From positions 1-9,903 of the forward strand of contig UREN01000068.1 in NCBI GenBank assembly GCA_900546885.1: a DNA stretch of 9,903 bases, read 5' to 3'. Numbering within the stretch: the first letter of the stretch is position 1; every line of letters begins with the position of its first letter. The position numbers and the translations under genes are program-made. This stretch comes from an uncultured Oscillospiraceae bacterium. Its GTDB lineage: Bacteria > Bacillota > Clostridia > Oscillospirales > Ruminococcaceae. The notes under the pieces were generated by a model, which was given only the letters and a program-made list of their open reading frames with translations, ran no database searches and was not told where the DNA came from. This document shows, in pieces, positions 1 to 6,411 of this stretch.

Positions 1-137
1 GGCGCGGGCGCCGCAGGGGCTGCCGCAGGCGCAGCCGGGGCAACAGGCGCTGCGGGCGCCATGGGGGCGGCGCCGTTTGTCTCTTCCACCGTGACACTGT
101 ACGGGGTGCCATTGACCGTGATGTTGAAAGTTTTCAT
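1..137 (-). CDS. Biotin carrier protein of a decarboxylase/carboxylase, N-terminal part
   Basis: The gene is cut by the left edge of the window, and only about 45 codons are present. The product begins MKTFNITVNGTPYSVTVEE, the usual small beta-strand start of biotin carrier subunits. An Ala/Pro-rich linker (APAAPVAPAAPAA type) follows, which tethers the biotinyl domain in this family. The biotinyl domain with its expected MKM motif lies outside the window. A strong ribosome binding site (AGGAGGAA) sits about 6 to 9 bases before the ATG at 137. The gene starts 54 bp after the carboxyltransferase stop, so the two are almost certainly cotranscribed. In the family, the carrier moves the carboxyl group on biotin between the carboxyltransferase and its partner subunit. 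Whether the enzyme is a sodium-pumping decarboxylase (methylmalonyl-CoA, oxaloacetate or glutaconyl-CoA type) or an acyl-CoA carboxylase cannot be decided without the next genes. Confidence 0.85.
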   Translation of the reverse strand, partial: MKTFNITVNGTPYSVTVEETNGAAPMAPAAPVAPAAPAAAPAAPA

Positions 138-191
138 GGGAAGTTCCTCCTATATCATCTCAGCTTATGTCAGCAAACTATCGGCTTTGTG

Positions 192-1526
192 TCACAGCGC
201 CATGTTGCCGTGCTTTTTCGGCAGGCGCTGGGTGCGCTTGGTGCTCAGCATATCCAGCGCGCCCACCAGCGCGGCGCGCGCATCGGCCGCGGGCACTGCA
301 AAATCGGCCAGGCCCGCCTGCAAAGCGGCGGCGGCGCTGCAGGTTTCAGCGGCCCACTGGGCGGCCTTTTTCTGCGTGGCGGCCACAATGTTGCCGCTAG
401 CGTCAAGCTCTTCTTTATACAGCACGCTCACCGCGGCCTGCGGGGCCAGCGGGGCGATGGTGCAGCCCTCTACGGCAATGGTGAGGTCTGCGTTGCACAG
501 GGCCACCCAGGCGGGGCCCACAGCCTTGCCGGTGACGACAGCCACCTTGGCGGTGGTGGCGTCGGCATAGCTTGCCGCAAGGCGCGCAGCCTCGCGCAGG
601 CCGCCGGCCTCGTCCTCTGCAGTGCTGGGCACAAAGCCGGCCGTGGCGCACAGCGTCACCAGCGGGATGCTGAACGCATCGCACAGGCGCACAAAGCGCG
701 CCGCCTTGGAAACACAGGCGCGGCAAAGCCCTTCGTCATTGCCTGCCGTGGCCACAACGCCCACTACGTTGCCGCCCACGGTGCCCAGGGCCGTATACAC
801 GTTTTTGCCATAGCCGCCCCACATCTCAAGCAGGCTGCCCTCGTCGCACAGGGCGGCGGCAGCACCTGCGCCGGTGTATTGGGCCAGGTCCAGCGCTTTT
901 GCGGGCGCTGCGGCGTCAAACAGGGCCGGGCCGCACAGGTTGTTTGCGGGCAGCAGCCCCACAAGGCGCGCGGCCTCGGCGGCGGCCTGTTGCTCATTGT
1001 TCACCACAAGGGCGGCAACGCCCGCCTTTGCGGCAAACGCGGCCTTGCCCGCCTCCGGGCTGGCATCGCCCGCGGCGGCCGAGGTGAAGGGCGGGGTGAA
1101 GAACAATTCGCCCTCTTCGCTCATGATGCACACATCCGCGCCCGCGGCGGCCAGCGCGCTGGACGCGCCGCACACGCCTGTGACAACGGCAATTTGCGGC
1201 ACCACGCCGGACACCTTGGCCACGGCGGCGCACAGCTTTGCGCCCGCGGCCAGGGCGCCCAGGCCCTCGGCCAGCTTGGCACCGGCGCTGGCATAGAACG
1301 TCACAACGGGGTTGCCCGTGGTGGCGGCCATCTCCAGCACTTTCACCATTTTATCAATATCTTTTTCGCCTGTGGCCTCGCCGTTCTGGCACACCGCATA
1401 CACGGGTGTGCCGTTCGCGCTGCCAAACGCAGCCGTCACAGCGCCCTGCTCGCCGCAGAGCACCTGATAGGCGCCATCATCGAAAAACTTGGCAAGAATG
1501 TCCCTGCCGGATGTTGTTTTTGCCAT
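192..1526 (-). CDS. Carboxyltransferase subunit of a biotin-dependent decarboxylase/carboxylase
   Basis: This 444-residue protein is related to the MmdA / acyl-CoA carboxylase carboxyltransferase family, which moves CO2 between an acyl-CoA and carboxybiotin. Two crotonase-like halves are visible. The N-half has SAGAKLAEG (80-88) and SGVVPQIAVVTGVCGASS (106-123). The C-half has LGTVGGNVVGVVA (247-259), AFSIPLVTLCATAGFVP (284-300) and TGKAVGPAWVAL (332-343). The C-terminal LPKKHGNMAL is the typical family ending, so the gene is complete. It is shorter than the roughly 500-residue standard, and several hallmark Gly-rich turns are altered: GVCGAS where GPCAGG is usual, and AVGPAW where AYGGAY is usual. 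Substrate is therefore uncertain. GGAGGG lies about 7 bases before the ATG. The gene has its own promoter at 1575-1603 and is followed after 54 bp by the biotin carrier. Family assignment is secure; the exact reaction is inferred only broadly. Confidence 0.85.
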   Translation of the reverse strand: MAKTTSGRDILAKFFDDGAYQVLCGEQGAVTAAFGSANGTPVYAVCQNGEATGEKDIDKMVKVLEMAATTGNPVVTFYASAGAKLAEGLGALAAGAKLCAAVAKVSGVVPQIAVVTGVCGASSALAAAGADVCIMSEEGELFFTPPFTSAAAGDASPEAGKAAFAAKAGVAALVVNNEQQAAAEAARLVGLLPANNLCGPALFDAAAPAKALDLAQYTGAGAAAALCDEGSLLEMWGGYGKNVYTALGTVGGNVVGVVATAGNDEGLCRACVSKAARFVRLCDAFSIPLVTLCATAGFVPSTAEDEAGGLREAARLAASYADATTAKVAVVTGKAVGPAWVALCNADLTIAVEGCTIAPLAPQAAVSVLYKEELDASGNIVAATQKKAAQWAAETCSAAAALQAGLADFAVPAADARAALVGALDMLSTKRTQRLPKKHGNMAL

Positions 1527-1574
1527 GAACAGCCCTCCTGCTACCAGTAGTGGTTGAAAACCGAAATTACAAAT

Positions 1575-1603
1575 ATTATACTACCTTGACAAAAAAATGA
1601 CAA
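1575..1603 (-). promoter_or_regulatory. Sigma-A type promoter of the carboxyltransferase operon
   Basis: Read on the minus strand, TTGTCA (1598-1603), a 17-base spacer and a perfect TATAAT (1575-1580) precede the carboxyltransferase ATG. The predicted start near 1568 gives a leader of about 41 bases. An imperfect inverted repeat (CCTTGACA, six A, TGACAAGG; 7 of 8 positions pair) spans 1584-1605. It covers the -35 box and most of the spacer, so a repressor bound there would block polymerase. Confidence 0.75.
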
Positions 1604-1669
1604 GGCCAGATATGCCAAAATTTGCGTTTTTCCTTGCGGGCGCACGCACGCCTGCAAACGTGCCCGTGC

Positions 1670-1696
1670 GGCGCGGCCCGCGGCCGCCGCCTTTTT
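1670..1696. terminator. GC stem-loop at the end of the scp operon, weak terminator
   Basis: GGCG-CGGCC pairs with GGCCG-C-CGCC around a CGC loop, with one bulged base. On the plus strand five T follow directly; these T are the complement of the A-rich stop region of the minus-strand gene ending at 1695. In the direction of transcription (minus) there is no clear U-tract. A second small hairpin (GCACG/CGTGC, 1646-1663) follows. Together they may end the operon or protect the mRNA 3' end; efficiency is doubtful. Confidence 0.4.
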
Positions 1697-2045
1697 AATG
1701 CACGCAGCCGGAAAACAGCGCCTTGATGGCCACAGGCTGCATGCTGTGCGGGAAAAACACCTCGTACCAGCGCGCCAGGGCGGCGTCCTGCATGTTCACG
1801 GTGAACTCGCTGCAGCCCGCGTTTTCCCCGGCGGCCACACAGGCGCGCACGCCGCCGTCCACAAGGGCGCTTTCCTGCAGGCCACAATCCAGCACGTCCA
1901 CAAAATCGCCGTCAATGCGGTACAGCATATGGCCCAGGTAATTGGGCCCGTCCATCACCACATAGCCCTCTATATCCCCGTCAAAACGGCCGTCGTTCAA
2001 CAGCTCCAACACGTCCGGCTCCAAAATGGGGCGCATTGCAATCAT
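1695..2045 (-). CDS. Small GNAT-like hypothetical protein
   Basis: This 116-residue protein is not confidently recognised. The stretch GYVVMDGPNYLGHMLYRI (27-44), then a central strand ending DFVDVLDCGLQES (47-59) and VDGGVRACVAAGENAG (62-77) followed by EFTVN, resembles the beta4-alpha3-beta5 core of GNAT acetyltransferases, including a helix starting at a glycine pair. The canonical Q/RxxGxG/A acetyl-CoA loop is not clearly present, and the protein is shorter than a full GNAT domain. It may be a degenerate or minimal member. Its ATG overlaps the rluB stop (ATGA, 2042-2045), which indicates translational coupling. The second Met at residue 4 is an alternative start. It is the last gene of the long operon, and no signal peptide or membrane segment is visible. 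Confidence 0.7.
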   Translation of the reverse strand: MIAMRPILEPDVLELLNDGRFDGDIEGYVVMDGPNYLGHMLYRIDGDFVDVLDCGLQESALVDGGVRACVAAGENAGCSEFTVNMQDAALARWYEVFFPHSMQPVAIKALFSGCVH

Positions 2046-2878
2046 GGCCTGTTCCCCCTTTTTTCTGCGCCTTTCGGCGCGCGCGGCCCGCGGGCCGTGC
2101 CTGTGGCGCGGCGGCGCGTGTTCTTTTCAATTTGCGCCGTGGCCTTGCCCTTTTGGGCCATGGTGCGCAGGGCGCGCACCTCCTGCTTGTCCAGCTGGCG
2201 GAACTGGCCGGGCGCCAGCATGCCCAGCTTCACCGGGCCCACCGCCGTGCGCCGCAGGCGCGCCACCTCCAGCCCCACGGCCTCGCACATGCGCCGGATT
2301 TGCCTGTTTTTCCCCTCGGAAAGCGTCATTTCCATCACCGTGCGCTCGGGCTCGTCCACCACCACGCGGATGACAACGGGCTGCGTTTTGGTGCCGTCGT
2401 CCAGCACAACGCCGTCCGTCAGGGCAATCAGCTGCTCTTCTGTGGCGCGCGGGTGCACCGTCACGCGGTACAGCTTTGTCACGCCGTGGCTGGGGTGGGT
2501 AAGCAGGTTGGCAAACTCGCCGTCATTCGTCAGCAGCAAAAGCCCCTCGCTGTCTTTATCCAGCCGGCCCACCGGGTACACGCGCGCGGGCACGCCCTCC
2601 ATCAGGTCCATCACCGTTTTGCGCCCGCGCTCGTCGCTGGTGGTGGTGATGAAGCCGCGGGGCTTGTGCAGCATATAGTAATATTTTTCCGTTTTTCTGG
2701 GCACATAGATGCGCTGGCCGTCCACGCTGAGCACGTCGGCGGCTGTGTCCATTTTATCGCCAAGGCCCACGGGCCTGCCGTTCAGCTTCACGCGGCCCTG
2801 TGCAATCAGCTGCTCGGCCGCGCGGCGCGAGCAGACGCCCTGTGCGGCAAGCACCTTTTGAATGCGCTCGTCTCTCAT
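2042..2878 (-). CDS. rluB: rRNA pseudouridine synthase, RluB/RsuA family
   Basis: This 278-residue enzyme would isomerise a specific uridine of ribosomal RNA to pseudouridine; the RluB type acts on 23S rRNA at the peptidyl-transferase region. An S4 RNA-binding domain occupies about residues 4-50 (RIQKVLAAQGVCSRRAAEQL, then VKLNGRPV). The catalytic domain follows, with HKPRGFITTTSDERGRKTV (71-89) and the catalytic motif GRLDKDSEGLLLL (104-116), where Asp107 is the expected catalytic aspartate. EGKNRQIRRMCEAVG is the usual distal motif. The C-terminal tail is Arg/Lys-rich. The start MRDERIQKV at 2878 fits the family; the open frame continues upstream to 2944 through the hairpin and is not coding there. 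AAGGGG lies about 10 bases before the ATG. RluB is favoured over RsuA (16S) by the KPRG...T(V/L) motif, but substrate is inferred. Confidence 0.93.
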   Translation of the reverse strand: MRDERIQKVLAAQGVCSRRAAEQLIAQGRVKLNGRPVGLGDKMDTAADVLSVDGQRIYVPRKTEKYYYMLHKPRGFITTTSDERGRKTVMDLMEGVPARVYPVGRLDKDSEGLLLLTNDGEFANLLTHPSHGVTKLYRVTVHPRATEEQLIALTDGVVLDDGTKTQPVVIRVVVDEPERTVMEMTLSEGKNRQIRRMCEAVGLEVARLRRTAVGPVKLGMLAPGQFRQLDKQEVRALRTMAQKGKATAQIEKNTRRRATGTARGPRAPKGAEKRGNRP

Positions 2879-2901
2879 TGTTCTGTTTCCCCTTTTCTCA
2901 C

Positions 2902-2942
2902 AAAAAGGGCCGAAGGCGCAGCCACGCGGCTGGGCCCGGCCC
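2902..2942 (-). terminator. Intra-operon terminator-like hairpin between gerW and rluB
   Basis: On the minus strand, GGGCCG (2937-2942) pairs with CGGCCC (2907-2912). An inner hairpin CAGCC-GCGT-GGCTG sits at 2919-2932, and TTTTT (2902-2906) follows immediately. This is the layout of a rho-independent terminator. It lies in the 76-bp gap between the gerW stop and the rluB start, and no good promoter is visible between it and rluB. It may therefore attenuate rather than fully stop transcription. Confidence 0.55.
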
Positions 2943-2954
2943 ATATGCGCCCGC

Positions 2955-3347
2955 CTACCTGGCGGTGCCGTTGTCGTCCTTTTTGTTTTTGCCGAACAGG
3001 TCGGCCACTTTATCCACCATTTCCGGCATCATGCCAATGGCGCGGTCTACACTGTTGGAGGTGTCGGCCAGCTGCAGCATGCGCACAGAGTTGCCCCGCA
3101 CCACCAGAAACGCAATGGGCGAAATGGAGACGCCCGCCCCGCCGCCGCCGCCGAACAGCTGCTTGGAGGTTTTGCTGGGAAAATCGGACCCGCCGCTGGC
3201 AAAGCCGAACGACACCTTGGACACCGGCAAAATCAGCGTGCCATCCGGCATATTGATGGGGTTGCCGATGATGGTGTTGGAATCTACCATGCTTTTTATT
3301 TTTTCAAGGGTGACGTCCATCAGGCCCTCGATGGGGTGTTCACTCAC
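2955..3347 (-). CDS. ytfJ: Sporulation protein GerW/YtfJ family
   Basis: This 130-residue protein matches the GerW (YtfJ) family, a spore protein of Bacillus and Clostridia linked to germination. Seen in the sequence: an N-terminal helix HPIEGLMDVTLEKIKSMVDS (4-23) followed by NTIIGNPI and then GTLILPVSKVSFGFASGGSDF (36-56), the family's core strands. Next come a Gly run (66-70), AGVSISPIAFLVV (71-83), and a short helical tail with a charged end (GKNKKDD). Length is normal for the family. The start is a GTG at 3347, supported by GGAGG nine bases upstream; no better ATG exists nearby. It starts 19 bp after the DUF2953 stop, in the order scpA-scpB-DUF2953-ytfJ that is common in Clostridia. Its presence suggests a spore-forming ancestry. 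Confidence 0.9.
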   Translation of the reverse strand: MSEHPIEGLMDVTLEKIKSMVDSNTIIGNPINMPDGTLILPVSKVSFGFASGGSDFPSKTSKQLFGGGGGAGVSISPIAFLVVRGNSVRMLQLADTSNSVDRAIGMMPEMVDKVADLFGKNKKDDNGTAR

Positions 3348-3366
3348 GGCGCAAGACCTCCCTGCC

Positions 3367-4062
3367 TCAAACGGCGTGCATGGCCTTCAGCTTTACAAGG
3401 GCCCACACGCCTGTTGTCACTATTATAAACGGTATTGCCTGTATTTTACAATAGAAATATCTGCGATATTTGTGCTCGCCGGTGAAATCGGGGATGATGT
3501 CCACCTGCTTGAGCTGCAAATCGACAAAGTTCTGCAAGACGCCCAGCGCAGAGCCCACATACGCCTGCATGTGCCCAAAGCGGATGGCCGTTTCGGCGGC
3601 GTCCTCGCAGTGCACAGGCCACACGGCCTTTACCCCGCGCACATGCACGGTGCGCAGCACCGCGCGCATCAGCGCCCCGGCGGCAGAACAAATTTGTGCC
3701 AGGCTGCCAAGGCTTGGCAGGCGGCGCTTTTGCTTTGGCGTTTTGCCCGTTTTTCCGCCAGGGCCTGTTTGCCCCGCCTGCGGCGGCCCGGCCTGTGCGC
3801 TGCCGCCGGCATCGGCCTGCGCGCCCGCTTTGGGCGGCGCGGCGGGCGCTGCCTCCTTTCCATCGGGCGCATCGCCCTGCTGCTTTTGCCCGCGCGGGTA
3901 CAGCGTAACAGTGAAGCACAGCACCTTCAGCCTGGCGGAAAACTCGTCATAGCGAAGCTCCAGCACAAGGCGCGCAGGGGTGAACAGCGCCACAAGCAGC
4001 AGGCACAGCAGCGCCAGCAGCACCCAGCCCAGCACGCTGAGCACTGTGAGCAAAATGTGCAT
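3367..4062 (-). CDS. DUF2953 membrane protein
   Basis: This 231-residue protein has one N-terminal membrane segment (about 3-27, very Leu-rich), then a strand-rich part (LVLELRYDEFSARLKVLCFTVTLYP, split around residue 45). A long low-complexity Ala/Pro/Gly/Lys linker spans about 57-115. The C-terminal domain contains the DUF2953 signature region HVRGVKAVWPVHCEDA (140-155), QVDIIPDFTGE (186-196) and a final hydrophobic stretch (about 207-225). Function is unknown. In Clostridia, DUF2953 genes commonly sit beside ytfJ and scpB, which is the case here, so a link to sporulation or the forespore membrane is plausible but not shown. AAGGGGG precedes the ATG by about 8 bases. The linker is unusually long and is likely disordered. 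Confidence 0.85.
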   Translation of the reverse strand: MHILLTVLSVLGWVLLALLCLLLVALFTPARLVLELRYDEFSARLKVLCFTVTLYPRGQKQQGDAPDGKEAAPAAPPKAGAQADAGGSAQAGPPQAGQTGPGGKTGKTPKQKRRLPSLGSLAQICSAAGALMRAVLRTVHVRGVKAVWPVHCEDAAETAIRFGHMQAYVGSALGVLQNFVDLQLKQVDIIPDFTGEHKYRRYFYCKIQAIPFIIVTTGVWALVKLKAMHAV

Positions 4063-4098
4063 TCGCCCGCCCCCTTTGCCGCGCTGCGGCGGCCTGCG

Positions 4099-4671
4099 TC
4101 ATTCCTGTGCGCCGTCTGCCTGCGGCGCGGCGGCCTGCATCTCCGGCTCCAGCATATAGTCGTCGCTGTGCAGCGGCGGCAGCTGGGCCAGGCTTTCCAG
4201 CCCGAACGAGCGCAGAAAAGCGTCCGTTGTGCGGAACGAGATGGGCCGGCCGGGCAGGTCCAGCCTGCCGGCCTCTTCAATCAGCCCCTTTTGCAGCAGC
4301 GTCTGCACGGTGGAGGTGGAATCTACCCCGCGCACCTGCTCGACAAACGAGCGGGACACCGGCTGGTTATAGGCGATAACCGCCAGCACCTCCATGGCCG
4401 CGGGGCTGAGCGGCGTGTTGCGGCGGTTATCCAGCGCGCGCTTGACATACGAGGAAAAGGCGGGCTTTGTGGCAAGCTGCCAGCTGTCTTCCAGGCGCAG
4501 AAGGCAGATGCCCCTGCCCGCGGCCTGGTATTCGTCGCGCATCACGGCCAGCACGCGCGAAAGCTCTGCCTCGTCCATTTCAAATACATCCGCCAGGCGC
4601 GCGGTGCTCACGGGCTCGCCGTGGGCAAACAACACGGCCTCCAGGGCCCCTTTCAGTTGGTTCAGCTCCAT
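4099..4671 (-). CDS. scpB: Segregation and condensation protein B
   Basis: ScpB is a dimeric winged-helix protein that binds ScpA and, with SMC, forms the bacterial condensin that loads on and organises the origin region. The 190 residues are normal length. Visible motifs are LEAVLFAHGEPVS (10-22, first winged helix), DSWQLATKPAFSSYVKRAL (62-80), LSPAAMEVLAVIAYNQPVSR (88-107, the most conserved block), RGVDSTSTVQTLLQKGLIEE (114-133), and GRPISFRTTDAFLRSFGLES (141-160). A short acidic tail, poorly conserved in the family, ends the protein. The start lies 6 bp after the scpA stop, with GGGGG inside the end of scpA serving as a somewhat distant ribosome binding site. That spacing suggests coupled translation of the two partners. 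Confidence 0.97.
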   Translation of the reverse strand: MELNQLKGALEAVLFAHGEPVSTARLADVFEMDEAELSRVLAVMRDEYQAAGRGICLLRLEDSWQLATKPAFSSYVKRALDNRRNTPLSPAAMEVLAVIAYNQPVSRSFVEQVRGVDSTSTVQTLLQKGLIEEAGRLDLPGRPISFRTTDAFLRSFGLESLAQLPPLHSDDYMLEPEMQAAAPQADGAQE

Positions 4672-4677
4672 GGCCGG

Positions 4678-5412
4678 TCAGGCCCCCTTCCTGCGCTGCT
4701 TCACGCTGAGGTTTTCGTGCGCGTCAATGTTCACGCGGCCGGCGCGCACCAGCTCCAGCACGGCCAGGAAGGTGGCCACTGTCTGGCTGCGCGTGGCATC
4801 TTTGGAAAAAAGCTGCCGCAGCGTTTTCACCCTGCCGGTGACAAGCCCGCGCAGCACATGGATGATGCGCGAGGCCACCGACACAATGGGCGCGGCCGTC
4901 AGCGGCTCGAATTGCTCTGCCTTGGGCGTGCGCTTCAACAGGCTTTTGCCCTGCAGGGCGTGGTAGGCTCTTTCCAGCTCGCACGGCTGGTGGCGCAGGC
5001 GGTAGGTGGTGTCCAGCGGAACCGTCATGGGCGCGCGCACGGCAAGGTAGACGCCCTCGCCCATGGCGCGCAGCCTGGCGGCCACCTCTTTGCACAGGCT
5101 GTATTCCACCAGCATGCCGGTGAGCTCTTCCTTCATGCGCTCGGCCTCTTCGCTTTTGGGCAAAAGGAAAAACGATTTCATCTGCACCAGCCTGGCGGCC
5201 ATTTCAATGAACTCGCTGGCGCTCTCCATCTCTTCGGCGCGCACACCGTGCACGATGGAGACATATTGATCGATGAGCTTTACAATTTCAATATCGGCAA
5301 GGCTCATCTTGTTTTTGCTGACAAGGTATAAAAGCAGGTCCAGCGGGCCCTCAAAATCGGCCAGCTTGAAGGTGAACTGCTCCATATGCAGCTGCACGGG
5401 CTGCTGTTCCAT
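4678..5412 (-). CDS. scpA: Segregation and condensation protein A (kleisin)
   Basis: ScpA is the kleisin that bridges the two SMC heads and carries ScpB. The 244 residues match family length. The N-terminal domain has the hallmark DFEGPLDLLLYLVSKNKMS (19-37), ADIEIVKLIDQYV (39-51) and EFIEMAARLVQMKS with LLP (67-85). The middle region is variable. The C-terminal winged helix that contacts the SMC cap ends with QTVATFLAVLELVRAGRV (210-227). The extra start MEQQPVQLH before MEQFTFKL leaves residue 10 as an alternative start; the ATG at 5412 is preferred because GAGGGGG precedes it. It follows the site-2 protease stop by 18 bp. Confidence 0.97.
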   Translation of the reverse strand: MEQQPVQLHMEQFTFKLADFEGPLDLLLYLVSKNKMSLADIEIVKLIDQYVSIVHGVRAEEMESASEFIEMAARLVQMKSFFLLPKSEEAERMKEELTGMLVEYSLCKEVAARLRAMGEGVYLAVRAPMTVPLDTTYRLRHQPCELERAYHALQGKSLLKRTPKAEQFEPLTAAPIVSVASRIIHVLRGLVTGRVKTLRQLFSKDATRSQTVATFLAVLELVRAGRVNIDAHENLSVKQRRKGA

Positions 5413-5430
5413 GTTCTGCGCCGCCCCCTC

Positions 5431-6102
5431 TCAGTGCAAAAGCGCGCGCAGCGCAAGCTCTACATAGCCGGTGGAAAAATCCAGCAGGCGCCCGGCCGCC
5501 GTGTACAGCCAGTTCAGCGGCACATCCAGAAGGCCCAGAAACAGCACGGCAAACAGCGCCAGAAGAATGATGCGCTCGTAGCGCATCACGGCAAAATACC
5601 ACTTTTTCGGCAGCAGCAGGTTGAAAATGCGCGAGCCGTCCAGCGGCGGCACGGGCAGCAGGTTGAACACGGCCAGCGTGATGTTCACGTTCACCATGGT
5701 GGATAAAACCACAAACACAAACACCCAAAACGTGTTGGCGGGCGCAAGGTAGCCCACCAATTTATACAGCACCGTGTAGACATAGGCCAAAAGCAGGTTG
5801 GCCGCAGGGCCCGCGGCGGCGCTGAGGGCCATGTCGCGCCGCGGGTGGCGAAACCGCGTGGTGGCCGCCACCGGCACAGGCCTTGCCCAGCCAAAGCCGG
5901 CAAATATCATGCACAGCGCGCCCAATGGGTCCAGATGACGCATGGGGTTCAGCGAAAGCCTGCCATACAGTTTGGCCGTGGGGTCGCCCAGTTTATCAGA
6001 GGCCCACGCGTGCGCCGCCTCGTGAAAGGGGATGGCCGTAAGCAGCGCCAGCGCGCGCGCAAAATAGATGGCCACGCGGTCCCACGCAACAATGCCGCCC
6101 AT
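5431..6102 (-). CDS. M50 site-2 protease family membrane protein (YwhC-type)
   Basis: This is a 223-residue polytopic membrane metalloprotease without PDZ domains. The zinc-binding HEAAH is at 27-31 inside the first hydrophobic segment (about 12-26). GRLSLNPMRHLDPLG (47-61) and the second metal-site motif NLLPVPPLDGSR (147-158) are both intact. Further hydrophobic segments are near 61-73, 98-120, 123-146 and 170-190. Such proteases cut membrane-embedded substrates; the substrate is unknown. The start at 6102 is chosen because AAAGGGG precedes it and the protein begins as family members do. The open frame runs on to 6303, but only by passing through the promoter and the inserted element, so that extension is spurious. 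It is the first gene of the scpAB operon, a frequent arrangement in Firmicutes. Confidence 0.92.
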   Translation of the reverse strand: MGGIVAWDRVAIYFARALALLTAIPFHEAAHAWASDKLGDPTAKLYGRLSLNPMRHLDPLGALCMIFAGFGWARPVPVAATTRFRHPRRDMALSAAAGPAANLLLAYVYTVLYKLVGYLAPANTFWVFVFVVLSTMVNVNITLAVFNLLPVPPLDGSRIFNLLLPKKWYFAVMRYERIILLALFAVLFLGLLDVPLNWLYTAAGRLLDFSTGYVELALRALLH

Positions 6103-6131
6103 ATGAAAACGCCCCTTTCCTTTTCTTTGGC

Positions 6132-6156
6132 CGGGCCTGCGCGGCGCGCGGGCCCG
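6132..6156 (-). other. 5'-proximal stem-loop in the leader of the protease-scpAB mRNA
   Basis: CGGGCC (6132-6137 on the plus strand) pairs with GGCCCG (6151-6156), with further GC-rich self-pairing inside. With transcription starting near 6160, the hairpin lies only a few bases from the 5' end. Such structures often stabilise mRNA against 5'-end decay. No riboswitch or leader peptide is visible. Confidence 0.45.
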
Positions 6157-6166
6157 TAGAGATTTT

Positions 6167-6195
6167 ATTATAACAAAAAACCGGCCCGTGCACAA
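6167..6195 (-). promoter_or_regulatory. Sigma-A promoter of the protease-scpA-scpB operon
   Basis: Minus strand: TTGTGC (6190-6195), 17-base spacer, perfect TATAAT (6167-6172), about 65 bases before the protease ATG. The mobile element begins at 6211, with its target duplication at 6203-6210. The insertion lies just upstream of the -35 box and leaves the core promoter whole. Any upstream activator site would have been moved about 935 bp away. Confidence 0.75.
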
Positions 6196-6202
6196 GGGCA
6201 AA

Positions 6203-6210
6203 GGCCCCGC
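6203..6210. repeat. Left copy of 8-bp direct repeat (putative target duplication)
   Basis: GGCCCCGC here is repeated exactly at 7138-7145, each copy directly outside the two ends of the AT-rich island. This is what is expected of a target-site duplication made on insertion. Confidence 0.7.
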
Positions 6211-6211
6211 G

Positions 6212-6235
6212 TCCCTTTTCAAGGAAAGTAGTGAT
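6212..6235 (+). repeat. Left terminal inverted repeat (24 bp)
   Basis: Begins TCCCTTTTCAAGG and ends GTAGTGAT. It is the exact reverse complement of 7113-7136. A second copy of its CCTTTTCAA core, inverted, lies at 6292-6300, so the left end could fold around the hairpin GACAG-TTACCG-CTGTC (6274-6289). Confidence 0.9.
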
Positions 6236-6304
6236 GGATTAAACTCCGTCTGTTTCACCAAATAGCAGGAATGGACAGTTACCGCTGTCTTTTGAAAAGG
6301 CATT

Positions 6305-6332
6305 TTGATATTTGAAAAGTGAAAGATAATAT
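6305..6332 (+). promoter_or_regulatory. Possible promoter of the lipoprotein gene
   Basis: TTGATA (6305-6310), a 16-base spacer and TAATAT (6327-6332) on the plus strand lie within the element, 80 bp before the lipoprotein start. The boxes are imperfect and other AT-rich combinations nearby are possible, so the exact promoter is uncertain. Confidence 0.4.
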
Positions 6333-6411
6333 GGATTTGTTCACAGGTTTGTGCTATATTTTAGCCAAGCAGCAGATCAATAAATCAGTATTGACAAAGG
6401 AATGCGACGAT

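Noticed and set aside
189..1550. A 453-codon open frame on the plus strand opposite the carboxyltransferase
   Set aside because: Its His/Gly/Ala-rich composition is what the antisense of a GC-rich gene gives; there is no recognisable domain, and the minus-strand gene is clearly real.
2800..5331. An 843-codon plus-strand open frame across gerW, DUF2953, scpB and scpA
   Set aside because: It is antisense to four recognised genes, with low-complexity His/Gln/Ala/Arg composition and no motifs. Long antisense frames are common at high G+C.
6103..6303. N-terminal extension of the M50 protease to 6303
   Set aside because: It would run through the leader hairpin, the promoter and the left end of the mobile element; the start at 6102 has the ribosome binding site and fits the family.
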